Positions 33,791 through 44,671 of a DNA stretch of 64,000 nucleotides are shown in pieces. Position 1 is the stretch's first letter; each line of letters starts with the position of its first letter. The notes beneath the pieces are model-generated. The model saw only the letters and a program-made list of their open reading frames with translations. It was not told where the DNA came from and ran no database searches. Origin of the DNA: Dipteris shenzhenensis (lineage: Eukaryota > Polypodiophyta > Polypodiopsida > Gleicheniales); the NCBI GenBank assembly GCA_047967505.1, contig CM106540.1, one strand, 5' to 3'. Made by a program: the position numbers and the translations under genes.

Positions 33791-34626
33791 CAACTAATGC
33801 ATGTGTTTGAAGCCATTAGACCGACTTGTCATGCAACTCTTCATCGATGAAGGCAGTGATCTTCTTACCTGGAGGATCAACTTTCTCCTCCTTTGTAGGT
33901 TCACTCCTTCCACATGGTGGTGTTGTGGATAAATGTGTGAATCGTCCTCTACATTGAGGGAGCATCCTACATGATTCCAGTTGGTTGATCCTCCTATATG
34001 CTTTCGATTGGTTGAGAGTGATCTAGGATTACAAATAGCTTCCTGTGGAATACTTGCTTGGATGAGAATGGAGAATCTTCCCTTTTCAATTCACTAGCAA
34101 TGTCAACTTTGCCTCACTAGTTGTTTTACTAGGCTCTTTTCATCACTCGTCACTCTTCTCCCACTTGGCATTCCGTCTGTAATAGCTTGCCTCCTACTTG
34201 AATCTCATTCTCTCATTATGCTTCTAGAATCTACATGTCTATTTCACAACAAGACAAAGCAACTATAGATGCGCTTGATAGACGCACAAAATAGCGAGTG
34301 CATCTATAGGCACTGCTAGAATAGCAAAAATATGAGCGCGTCTAATAGCATGTCTATTTCTGTATTTATTAGCATGTCTTTATTAGCGCATCTGCACTAT
34401 GAATTAGATGCGGATTTAGACACAAAACAAAGAATACAGAAAGTGAGATTTTGGTGCAAGCTGATAAATGTACATCACTACTTTCCAAACATTGCCCATG
34501 ATTACCAAAGCATGTAATTTTAACAAAAATATCAATGCTTTTTGGCAAACCCACATATACAAAAATTAAGTGAGGTGAGGAGAATGAGACAATATGTAAA
34601 ATAGTTTTGCCAATATCAATGATGGG

Positions 34627-36167
34627 CTACGGTTCAATCTCATCCTCAATGAGATCAACCCTTGCCAAACTATCTACTTCAAAATCCAAACCAGTGTTGA
34701 GATCTACAAATACATTCAACCCACTACTACTTGTGCTACTCATGTGCTCATCGAAATCAACATCACCAATGGTAGGCTTGTCCTCATAGGTAATGGCCTC
34801 AATATCTGTATCTCCTATCTCATGATCATCCTCCTCTCTCGTATCATGGTCATCATTACCTCCATGGCCTCATGATCATCCTCCATACACTCCATATTAG
34901 TAAATGTACTATACATCACTTTGGAACATGGCGTAATAGGTATGACATGCCACCACCTATTATTATCCACCATTGGTTGATAGTAGACAACCTAGTTCAA
35001 ACACAAATATAATCATGTTATTTTCCTTGCATTGAAGGTATCAAATATATAACAGTGAGTATTTTTATATGTGTGTACAATACCTGTTCACATTGTTGCG
35101 GTAGTACTAGTGTGTCCTTACTTTGCTAAAACTTTGTGGAGTCAATAGTTACAAAGCCACTTGCATGGCATTTGATTGTTGCATTAGGGCCTCTTTCCAC
35201 CACATTCTTAAACCACTTTACATCCAAAACATACGCAAAGAAGCGTCGAAAGTCAAGCTCAATAATATCTTGGATTATGCGACAATAATCATCCATGGCT
35301 CCATTGGCTCCCTCAAAGCTAGCAATGACACCGCAATCACCAAGACAAAATCAATTAAATAAGCAATCTAAATTGTTGAAAGCTCCTAACTTATGGATAA
35401 CATTCTATATACCGACCTTGCTCATGCATCCCTTAGCATACTCCCATTCTTCCATTGTGATATGCATCCCCTCGTCTCTCTCTGCTCTCTTCATTTCGTC
35501 AAATAGCCAATCCACATGAATATCCTTTGGAAGTGCTCTTAGATGCTGAGGGTATGGCACATAAGATCGGTGGTGTGTACGAAAGTAGGCCCTTTCTCCT
35601 TGTCTTCTTGCCTTTGCATCCTCATATCTTGTCACCCATCTTTTCATCACATCACTATTAAGCATGCAATAGAGGTTGATATTATTAAGCAACTCCGTGT
35701 CTATTACTTTGCTGCGTCCTTTCCCTTGAGGCACAATAGAGTCATCCTTAGGCCTTCATCATCTCTCCATAGTCATGGGAGAGAGCTATCCACATCAACA
35801 AGAAACTCATATACAAGTGGCTCTTGTACCAACCAACCCTCGGCCATGCTACCTTCGGGTCTGTGTTTTGTCTCATGAAACCCTTCAAGGTCTTCATGAA
35901 GCGCTTGAGGAAGAACAACCATCATGCATGTACAGTACCACATATAGCAATCTCATCCACCAAATTCACTATGAGATGTAGTTGGCTTGTGAGAATAGAA
36001 CGTGGAAATGTCTCCTCCACTGACATAACTCGAGCATTCTCAAACGTGGTGGGATCTATTTCCTTTAAGCTCACATACCTAGAAAGAAAAAAGTACGCAA
36101 TATTAGCAATATGAACACCTTGCATCTTGTAAAGTACCTCACAAGCTCGCCCATCTTGTAAATACAA
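34627..36167 (-). pseudogene. CACTA transposase TNP2-like C-terminal half
   Basis: Domains in order on the minus strand: DUF4218 (AYFFLSRYVSLKEID, SQLHLIVNLVDEIAICG, FFLKRFMKTLKGFMRQ, then in another frame EGSMAEGWLVQE), a linker (SDVMKRWVTRYEDAKARRQG), DUF4216 (GFVTIDSTKF, DTLVLPQQCEQVVYYQPM, NNRWWHVIPITP) and an acidic tail ending at TAG 34629. An intron with good signals (CAG|GTATTG to CTAG, 35083-34991) interrupts DUF4216 in frame. Lesions are stops (for example HA-stop-W near 35930 and one at about 35113) and frame changes near 35850 and 35740. The N-terminal catalytic part is missing, so the gene is dead. Confidence 0.82.
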
Positions 36168-36230
36168 TATTCACATTTTGTATCCTGTAAAGTACCTCAC
36201 AAGCTCACTCATCTTGTAAATACAATCCTT
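36125..36230. repeat. 53-bp tandem duplication
   Basis: tcttgtaaagtacctcacaagctc-gcccatcttgtaaatacaat occurs twice in tandem at the 5' end of the TNP2-like relic, disrupting its upstream reading. Confidence 0.8.
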
Positions 36231-36579
36231 CACGTCCTTTGATGCACTACGAGAAATGCTAGTAGATAGTATGAACTGAACACACGAGGAATGGTTGATT
36301 AGTTGCTTCTAATTCACTCACAAATTTGAAAGGAAAAAGATATTATGCACATAAAATTCTTACTTGGAGCATCTTGTCCCAATCATGAGATTTCAATTTC
36401 GGGAGTTATATAACATTTTGGGGCACCCTTCCACTCCTGCGGAGATATAGACGTACATGACGGATACTACAAACACCCCCCAGGAGTCGGTAGTACAAAC
36501 TCCAAACCACCCCAATCCCACACCAGCTGAGATTACCCCAGTGGAGTCGAGATAGCCCAACTAGAGCTGAGCCCCTTCT

Positions 36580-37747
36580 CCCCCCCTATGGGGTCAGGAG
36601 GTCCTTTTGCCTCGCAGAGCCACTAGCATACTCCCGTACCATCGAGAGTCGCTTCTCAAACTATACGAGTCACCAGCATACTCACGTGCAGTCAAGAGTC
36701 GCTTCTTCAGCTACGAGTGGCCAACGTACTAGCTCGACACGACAGGGTAGTAGGCATAGTAGCAAGGAGAGTAGTGGGGGATGCATGGCATAGTGCTTTA
36801 GGGGGGGTAGTGGTGGGGACAAGGATGATTCAAATGATGCAGATGTGCCAGAGGGTGATGGTACGATCTTCTATGACATCACTCAGATAGGAGGCATCTT
36901 GATGGATGCACAAGGGAAGGACATCATGGCCTTCATGCACTCTGTAATTGCTAAAAATTATAGAGACTACTTTATTCACTACAAAGACTAGCTAGAAAAG
37001 TTAGCTGATGAGACCCTCGCTGTTGTTCGCTCTAGGTATCCCAATCCCCCCAATGTTCAATTCACAGATATATGGACCAAGTCAAAGATTGTTACAATAC
37101 TTGCCAATAAAAGATCTTCGCTTAAGAGACAGGCACTAGCCGAGATTGCCAGGAGAGAGGGAGGTCAACCACCAAGGGGCCAGCCCCACACCGCTCACAA
37201 ACGTGAGTGGAAGAAAGCAATGAAGGCAACGAAGGCAGACCCCAGTCTGCAGCACGTAGAGGCACAAAGGATCCAAATGGAGCAATATGGAAGCATGCAT
37301 TTTGGAGCAGGGGGTGTTGAATCATGGGAGGCCCAATTTGTAAGTATCGATCTCAAATTATATTGTTTATGTAGTTTATTAGGAGGTTATTTCTTTGTAC
37401 TAACCCCTCCACAAATTGTGTCATCTTGCAGCTTGATATCGTGGGTAGGTATCCTACTCCTGTCGAGATAGCCTACCACCACCATCATCGCAGAGGAGAT
37501 ACATGCAGGCACTTCTATGATGACGGATTGATTACTAAGGAGCAGTATATCCGGGCTACTAGAGCGCCCCCCAGGTATTTGAACGTAGTTAAATAATGTC
37601 AATATTGTAAGTAAAGATTTGATTTTTCATACATTGATACATGTTGTCCTCGTTTATAGGGCCCTGCAGCTGATCAGGAGGAAGAAGATGAGGAAGAAGG
37701 GAGCAAAGAAGGGGGCAAAGAAGGAAGCGTGGATGCGAAGAACTTAG
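36580..37747 (+). pseudogene. CACTA partner gene (transposase_24-like), 3 exons
   Basis: A frame open from about 36580 shows a Ser/Arg-rich N-terminus, an acidic stretch (GGDKDDSNDADVPEGDG), then GILMDAQGKDIMAFMHSVIA, RYPNPPNVQFTDIW and REWKKAMKATKADPS. A donor at 37340 (TTT|GTAAGT) and acceptor at 37431 (TTGCAG) join in phase to LDIVGRYPTPVEIAYHHHH; a second intron (37575-37659, CAG|GTATTT to ATAG) leads to a Lys-rich tail ending TAG 37745. Stops at 36791 and 36989 break it. The layout resembles the second gene of plant En/Spm elements (Transposase_24 family); this is from motif style, so moderately sure. Splice signals are intact. Confidence 0.6.
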
Positions 37748-38204
37748 ATTAGTCGTAGAAGTAGCTTCTCTTTTTTGTACTTGAAGCCACTCGCTTGGCT
37801 TCGTGCCTCTCTTGTATATACACTCCTCTTATTTTTTGTATTTGAAGCCACAGGACGTGGCTTGGCTTTGTGCTATATGTACATACAAGCACTTTTTGAG
37901 CTATGAATTAATATACACTCCTTTTATTTTTTTGGCTTTCAATTTCCTTGTGCAACGTTCTATCAATGAATGCCTTGTGAACTAAACATTTTGGAGTTGT
38001 AATGTTTTATTCGGAAATGTAATCGTCGGCTATAGACATGCTTGCAATCGTGCTAATTAAAATGCAGTTGGCTATAAGAATTGAATTGCACAATGTGGGA
38101 ATGGGATTCTTGTAACTACATAGCATACACAACATACATAGCATTCTGTTCAACCACACAAAATTTTGCTTTTATTAACAAAAAAGATTCTGTAGAGCAT
38201 TTAT

Positions 38205-38345
38205 AAGCCCATCTATAAATGCGTCTATGTACACGTCTCTCTATTTTTAAAAAATTTCTAGCCGAGCGTCTATTTTCGTGTCTATAAGCGCATCTGTCTG
38301 TTATATAGACGCGCCTATAGATGCGGGTTTGTAGATGCGTAAATA
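38205..38345. repeat. Right subterminal repeats of CACTA-type element
   Basis: Six or more short words of the type gcgtctatag, gacgcgcctat and agatgcg in both orientations, matching those at 34255-34430. They can fold on themselves. No gene here. Confidence 0.6.
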
Positions 38346-38697
38346 GAATTATAGCTTTTCAAAAAACAAACAAAGTCATAGATATGCATCAATACAATCT
38401 CTCCAGATACAAGTGGCACCTCACATGAATATAAAGGCAAGTTGCACTAGGATTCCAATCCCTAAAATTGGGAAAAAATAACCTCTAGCAAATCTCATTA
38501 TCTCACATAATCTCCTTTAGGGAATCAAAGCATTATAAAGCTCTTAGAATTCCTAGTGGATATCTTGGAAGTAAGTCTAACCATCACCCCAACTTTACAA
38601 AGCTTGCATGTGAGAATTGAATAGAAAAGGACATTTTGTTTAGGTCAAGCCTAAAGAATTCTAAAATCATTCTCAAGCATAGTTTTTTAGCTTAAAT

Positions 38698-39110
38698 ATG
38701 TCTCAAAATATTACTCTTGGTGAACATTTGAGAAAACTTCTCTCAATTACAAAGCAGCTGACAAATCTTGGAGAACTTGAGAACAAGTTGAAGAGGATGA
38801 CTATAAGGCTATGCTACTATCTAATGTACCCTCTTTCTATAATGACAATTGTCAAGATATTGCATGTCAGCAACAAAGTCAATTTAAATGAAATGGTATC
38901 AGCTTTTTGGACGAGGAGCAACATCAATCAACTTTGACTCACAAAAGCTAGGGCATGATTATATATATCAACAACATTCTACTAGTGTAAGAATAAGGCA
39001 AGAAGGAAATATGAGAGTGATTTAAATGCCAGTACTATAGGAAGTCGGACATATGGAAGAGTATTCTTTTAAGGAGGGGAAAAAACAAGACATTGCCAAC
39101 ACGTGTCAAA
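38698..39110 (+). pseudogene. Ty1-copia gag fragment
   Basis: The frame 38698-38937 reads LGEHLRKLLSITKQLTNLGE followed by YYLMYPLSIMTIVKIL and VNLNEMVSAFW, the order of the copia gag core (a helix with the L-x-NQL-like segment, then ...LP.SY.....L, then ...L.E....L). At about 39030-39065 a decayed zinc knuckle, CQYYRKSDIWKSILL, follows with its second Cys, His and third Cys lost. No protease or integrase follows. Confidence 0.6.
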
Positions 39111-39447
39111 TGAATTCACTATAGTCTAAGTGGTAGAAGAGACACACATGATATGATTATGATTTTTAAATAATTTGATACTCACACTAATCTAGGTTTG
39201 ATGTTTTGGTGTTAATTTCACCCATGTTTAGCCTTTTATATTTTGAGAAAACAAACTATTATTTGCATCGTTAAAGCCTTTTTGTATGAAATTAGCTCTC
39301 TTTGTCTTTTCACGGGCAATTTGTTTTAAGACTCATACTCATCACAGTTTGCTGTATGACTTTTGTAAAGTGAGACACTTTTTAATTCTTCACTATTTTT
39401 GGGTAGCGTCTTTTGAAATAGTTTGTATGTTAGCCCCTACCTTTAGT
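39111..39447. other. Gap between gag relic and LTR
   Basis: AT-rich, no pol motifs. If the gag relic and the LTR at 39457 belong together, about 4 kb of pol has been deleted here. Confidence 0.4.
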
Positions 39448-39792
39448 TTGAGGGGGTGCTGAGAAGGAGAAACTTTGTTAGGGACAATAACATGTAGCCA
39501 ATGGGCTGAACATGTAGCAGGGTAGCATGTATGCAAAGCTGGATATTTGAGTTGGCAAGAGTCTTGTAAGCCTAGTGTCTTGGTGGTATACAACCTAGCA
39601 TTTGTGGTGATATTTTCTTATCAATCATTGGTTGATTTTTTGTCTATGTATTCTTTGTAATGGCTAGCCAGTGTGTATTAGACTAGTATCTTACCATGTA
39701 GCCCTCCAACAGGACCCATACGTCTGAGGAGGCTTAGTTATATTGCTTCTATCAATTTTCTCCTTTTAATAGAACTTACTTCAAGTTCTACA
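39448..39792 (+). repeat. Probable copia 3' LTR with polypurine tract
   Basis: TTGAGGGGG (39448-39456) is a copia-style polypurine tract. Directly after it the LTR starts TGCTGAGAAGGAGAAAC, close to the TGTTGAGAAG start seen in many plant copia LTRs, and may end TTCTACA at 39792. No second LTR was seen in the window, so the length (336 bp) relies on the TG...CA rule. Confidence 0.6.
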
Positions 39793-41260
39793 TGTGATGG
39801 AGAATAATTTTTAATCCCTCTATGCTCTATAGTCTTTTGCATAATTGTTTATCCCTCTCCATACATATACATGTTGTAATTTTGAATTTAAAAGTCCCCT
39901 CCTTACATGTACATATCATTGTTATATTGGATAACTATTTTTTAAACCCCCTCCTATCCGTAATTGGCCCTTAAGTGCCTTGAATTTAAAATCCCCATTT
40001 ATAAATGAACCTACTACCTTCAATGTTTTAGAGTGACCGCCCTGGGTCACAATGCTTCAAAAGAATGTCAAGATTTGGAATGAATTACATGGAATTACAA
40101 CCAAGATTTTGAATGAATTGAATTACATAGAATGTCTTCACATGGATAAACTTATGGCACTCTATGATGTCTCTTTTTATTTTAGATTTAGATGTGCTCT
40201 TGTGACTTTTTGGCATCCTGACATGTTCCACCTTTCACTATTACTTCACAGTCGACAAAAATGGACACGTGTTGTCCATTCCATTATAAAAAGGCCATGG
40301 GGCATGATATGCAAGCATTCTACAAATGTGGAAGCGGCATTATCTCCATGTGTACCATGAACAGGAAAGATTGTACCGTTTATCATGAACCTGTCTGTAT
40401 ACTTGAGCTGGCAGCATGGCACCGCTGCTGGGATCATGGATGACTCGAGCTGGCCGAAACCGGAGCAGGTGCAATTTCACGTTACGGTCTGTTTTGATTG
40501 GGCTAGGTGGAGCCTTGAAAGAGTTCATTATGAATTACACAAGCTTAAACCTGAGCAGGCGCAATTTCACGTTGTGGTCTGTTTTGAATAGGCAGGGCGG
40601 AGGTCTGGTTGTGTGAATCAGGAGCCATCTGTGGCCGTATTGGCTCTGTGGCGGTATTTACACCTAAGGAGGCGTGCATTGCTTGCTGTGTATGCAGCGT
40701 GTGTACTCTACGATGGACTGGTCGGAGAAGACGAACAACAGAGCTCAGGATTCTTAAATGGATGCACGGCTTTGCCTGTACTTTAAAGATGCGAGCGCTC
40801 CTTACATGGAAAAGAGTTAAAACATTGTTAGCTGCGCCTTATTACTCTGAGAAGCTCATTCGGCCATGTTTCTCTCAGGCCATGCTTTGACATTGTTTTC
40901 TTGAGAAACCAAAGGATAACACTTGTTGCATCTACTTACGTTAGAGGAGGGAAATTAGCATAGCTGCTCAAAAGAAGAAGATGATTGCCCATCCGAAACA
41001 AAAGCAGGCAGCCAGGGAGAGCATGAGAGGATCCTCACCACGGTGGAATTATAGTCAGAGCGAGACATCCTATGCTTGCAAGAGAGAAAAAATTTTGAAA
41101 CAACACATCCCCTCTTGCTTGGCTCCAACAATCTAATTTCCTAGGGTGGCTATGAACTTTCACTCCTTTATAGAGAACTAGATCTGGGCAGGTAGTTGTA
41201 TTGATGGCAGAGAACAGTTTTTATTTGTATGTTGTAATTTTAGCATATATAATCACGCCT
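39793..41260. other. No recognisable gene; ~90-bp duplication
   Basis: At 40461-40515 and 40550-40607 a segment with gcaatttcacgtt-cggtctgttttga-t-gg is repeated in tandem. The frames 40052-40360 and 40609-40890 have no known motifs. Confidence 0.5.
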
Positions 41261-41269
41261 ATTGTTTTA

Positions 41270-42290
41270 GAAAATTGAATCAACACATGTCAATTTGAAT
41301 TTGGCACATAGCAATTTGTATTCAACACATAGCACTTTACCCTCTGCACGTAATACTTTGCGTTTAGGACATGACCACACATTTATGTGGGGGAAGCGTT
41401 ACCACACTTCCTCACCAAAGTTATAAGACCAAGGAATGTGCCCTTCTTTGGGTTCATTTCAATTTGCATTTGGCACAAAGCACTTTTAATTTTGCACATG
41501 GAATTTTAAATCTTGGCATATAGCACTTTGCATTTGGCTTATAGTACTTCGCATTTAGCACATAACCTTACATTTGTGTAGGGGGAGAGTTGGCACACTT
41601 CCTCTCCAAAAATTATAAGACCAAGGAATGTGCCCTTCCTTGGGTTGATATCTATTTGTATCTAGCACATAGCAATTTGCATACAGCACATAGCAATTTG
41701 AGTTTAGCACATAGCACTTTGCATTTGGTACATAGCATGTTGCACTTGTTGGATACTTCTGCAGAATTCGTCTTCTTATTCATTTCAATTTGCATTTGCC
41801 ATAAAGCACTTTTGATGTTGTACAGAGCAGTTTGAATCTGGCATATATAGCACTTTGCATTTGGCTTATAGTACTTTGCATTTAGCACATAACCACACAT
41901 TTGTATGGGGGGAGAGTTGGCACACTTCCTCTCCAAAAATTATAAGACCAAGGGACATGTCCTTCCTTGGGTTCATATCGATTTGGATCTAGGACATAGC
42001 AATTTGTAAATAGCACATATCAATTTGAGTTTAGCACATAGCAATTTGCATTTGGCTTATAATAGTACTTTGCATTTAGCAAATCACCACACATGTCACG
42101 GAAAACTCCTCTCCAAAAATTATACAAGCAAGGAAAGTATCCTTGCTTAGGCCCATAACACTTTAAATTGATCACATAAAATTTTGCATTTAGCATATAG
42201 CAATTTGAATTTGGTGCCTAGAACTAAATTTTGTACATGGTACTTTACATTTCATATGTAACCACCTATTAGTGTGGGAGGAGAATTCGC
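41270..42290. repeat. ~22-bp repeats in a higher-order array
   Basis: Short units such as agcacatagcaatttgcattt are repeated about 30 times with variation. They are grouped into four larger blocks, each ending with (ccacacatttgtgt)gggggagagttggcacacttcctctccaaaaattataagaccaagga (near 41375, 41570, 41890 and 42085). The frame 41590-41835 repeats LAHSNLHTAHSNL accordingly and is not a gene. Confidence 0.85.
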
Positions 42291-42299
42291 ACACATTCA

Positions 42300-43755
42300 C
42301 CTGCATACTTGTTTAGGACATTAAGGAAAATTCTAACAAAGGGATGGAGCATCACAATCCTTGAAGCATAAATGGAATGCAAATGAATCTTTCTACCTAC
42401 CTAAACATTGGAGTAAGGAGAGAAAATGTCTTCAGATTGATTTTGGCTAGATACATTAGTTTCCCCACCATCTTCAAAGAAACAAGAGGTCTTCGAAGGA
42501 ACAAGAGAAGAATAACTACAGAAATGAATGACATACCAACGCATGGATTTATGATAGAGAGAGAGAGAGAGAGAGTATGGGGAGATCAGAAAGCGAGGGA
42601 TGGATAGACTCACCTCGAAGGAATCATAAGTATGCAAATAATAGACAGAACCTAGATAGAAATTCCCAATGCATAGTCATGATGAATGCCTCTCCGCCTT
42701 ACCAAAACACTGATCTTTGCACCCACAATTTGTGATCATTATTCACCACCTACTTGTTCTCATCTTGTTCAGATGCCAAAATTCTACATAGGAATATAAC
42801 AGAGTATGATGATTTTATGGCCAGCTTCTCGTATGCTGCAGCTTCTTGTGAGATTTTCCTTTGAATCCGTTGTTTGTTGGTCTGTTGAAGCTCTTTCTCT
42901 TTTGCCTCGAGTGGAGCAGCCTGTCTTTGTGCTCTAGTTTGGACAGCTCATTTTCCGTAGCAAAGTCAAAAAGCCATTAACATTTCATTTTTTATGTTTG
43001 CTCTACAAAAACAGCAATGCATCATCTTCAACAAAGAAATGTAGCTACACGTGTGTTTTTGCATATTCTTTTTGGAAGAAATATAGCCGTAAGCGTCCAA
43101 GATTACGAAATCGTAGGGACTAACCAAGCAGATAGGAAGGATAAGGTGCTACATGAGAAATGTAGCATATCTCAAAAATTCACTATGCACGATTTATTTG
43201 AAGAATCGCCAAAATTTTGCAACCCACAAGCTGTCCAAATCTCTGCTCCCTCTCCACCTCTCTTTAAATCTCCTCCTCCAAATCTGAATCCTCAGACTCT
43301 GACGCATGCGGACCCATTTATATTCCTCACCTCATAATTACACAGCCCTTTCCAAATGCTTCATTTCCATCTCCATTTGACTTGACCTCCAATTGAACAA
43401 CAGACACACACACCCTCTGCTCATTTTTGTTGAAAGTTTCACTGCCCTACTGCTTGCTTGCCGATTGCTGTGGACTAGCTCCTGGCTGCGTTTGTAGTAG
43501 TAGTAGTAGAGAGGAGTAGGGGTGGTAAAAATTTTCAATATTTACCGATGTTTTATGCGGCTCCTCGATCTTGCAATCGTGTCCCAGCATCCTACCACAA
43601 ATGTGTTCAATCAACAGGGAAACAACCTTTCCTAGTCTCAGATTGATTTTTGATTATTTCATTGATTTGTTCATTGATTCGCATCATAAGAATTTATCAC
43701 GATTTCAGTGTCATCCTCAACTAAAGCTTCAAAAGTGTTCTTAGTGCAAGGAACA
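42300..43755. other. No supported gene
   Basis: A (GA)n run at 42556-42575. The 106-residue plus frame at 43017-43337 ends in a Pro/Ser-rich tail and has no recognisable domain; the CT-rich sequence and a TATTTATA-like word near 43315 resemble plant 5' flanks, but no gene follows. Confidence 0.4.
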
Positions 43756-44480
43756 TGAGGGGGATTAGGTAGCTCCTATTTTGGGGAAGTTTTAGGGCTA
43801 GAGGGAGATCCCACATCTATAGGATCCTTCTCTACATTTTTGTTAGGGGCCTTGGGCACCCATTTATAAGTCTGTGCCATAGGAGGCTTAGGAGTGGGAG
43901 GGACCTGAGGCTTGGGCTTATTCTTCTTTTGGGGGAAATTCTTAACAGTGTGGCTTGCAAGTACACATAGGAGATAAGAATTAGGAAGATTCTTATAAAG
44001 AAGTTGTTCTTCTCTAAGGACACTTCCATTTCTATTGAGGATCACCAGAGAGTTAGGCAGGTCCTCAGCTATATCCATCTAGACGCAAATCTAAGGATTC
44101 CTCCTTAGGTTTATAAAGTTTTTAGTTTTAACACGTAAAACCTTACCCAACCCCCTATAGAGGGCAGGGAGCTGATTATAGAGGGACAAAGGTAGATCAG
44201 GTAGCTCCATCCATACGGGAAATTTAAGTTGTGAGACCACTATGAAAGATACGGAGACAGGTTTTTAATGGTCCATAGCCCATGATGCAAAGTTCTTGCT
44301 GCCATATCTGTATGTTCAAAAAGGAAAACGAAATAACTCTTTCTAAGGAGTCTAACATTCGTGATGACTAGGCCTTTCCTCAACCAATTCATTCTAATCC
44401 AAGTTCCAATCACTATCAGGGGGTGTCTAACTCTCAAAAGAAACCCGACCAATGCATGCATGCATAGCCACTCCATAGAG
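43756..44480 (-). pseudogene. LINE ORF1-like relic (DUF4283, decayed CCHC)
   Basis: Minus strand, in order: WIRMNWLRKGLVITNVRLLR, FVFLFEHTDMAARTLHHGLW (the DUF4283 strand with conserved R/L-x-G-x-W), VWMELPDLPLSLYN, GLGKVLRVKTKNFINLRRNP, then VMDIAEDLPNSLVILNRN and a knuckle-like YLLCVLASHTVKNFPQKK in which the expected cysteines are partly replaced, and a Pro/Lys-rich tail. At least three frame changes. It is a sister of the 32.5-33.8 kb relics but more diverged. Confidence 0.65.
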
Positions 44481-44671
44481 TCTGACTCGAGAAGGAATTT
44501 TGCTCATGTTTCATAACCACTATACATATTGAGCTATTTTCTTTCACACTCAATCTTCACAACTTCTCTTTGCTTTTCATGACCACTCTTCATGTTCGAG
44601 CTATTCACTAGTCATATTTGAGCGCTTCAAATGCTTGTTAAAGCAACGCTAAGATCATCCTCTTACTTTAT

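Larger units (their letters stand above)
34240..38345. mobile_element. CACTA (En/Spm)-type element, divergent genes
   Basis: Both edges carry clusters of agatgcgtctata/gacgcgtctat words in opposite orientation (34255-34430 and 38205-38345), like the GACGC-rich subterminal repeats of CACTA elements. Between them a TNP2-like transposase C-terminal half (-) and a second gene (+) diverge from a ~300 bp spacer. I did not find a clean CACTA terminus at either end, and target duplications are not visible, so the ends are approximate. Confidence 0.65.

Noticed and set aside
43017-43337. 106-residue plus frame as a real gene
   Set aside because: No known domain, no intron signals, and the Pro-rich tail is low complexity; left as unsupported.
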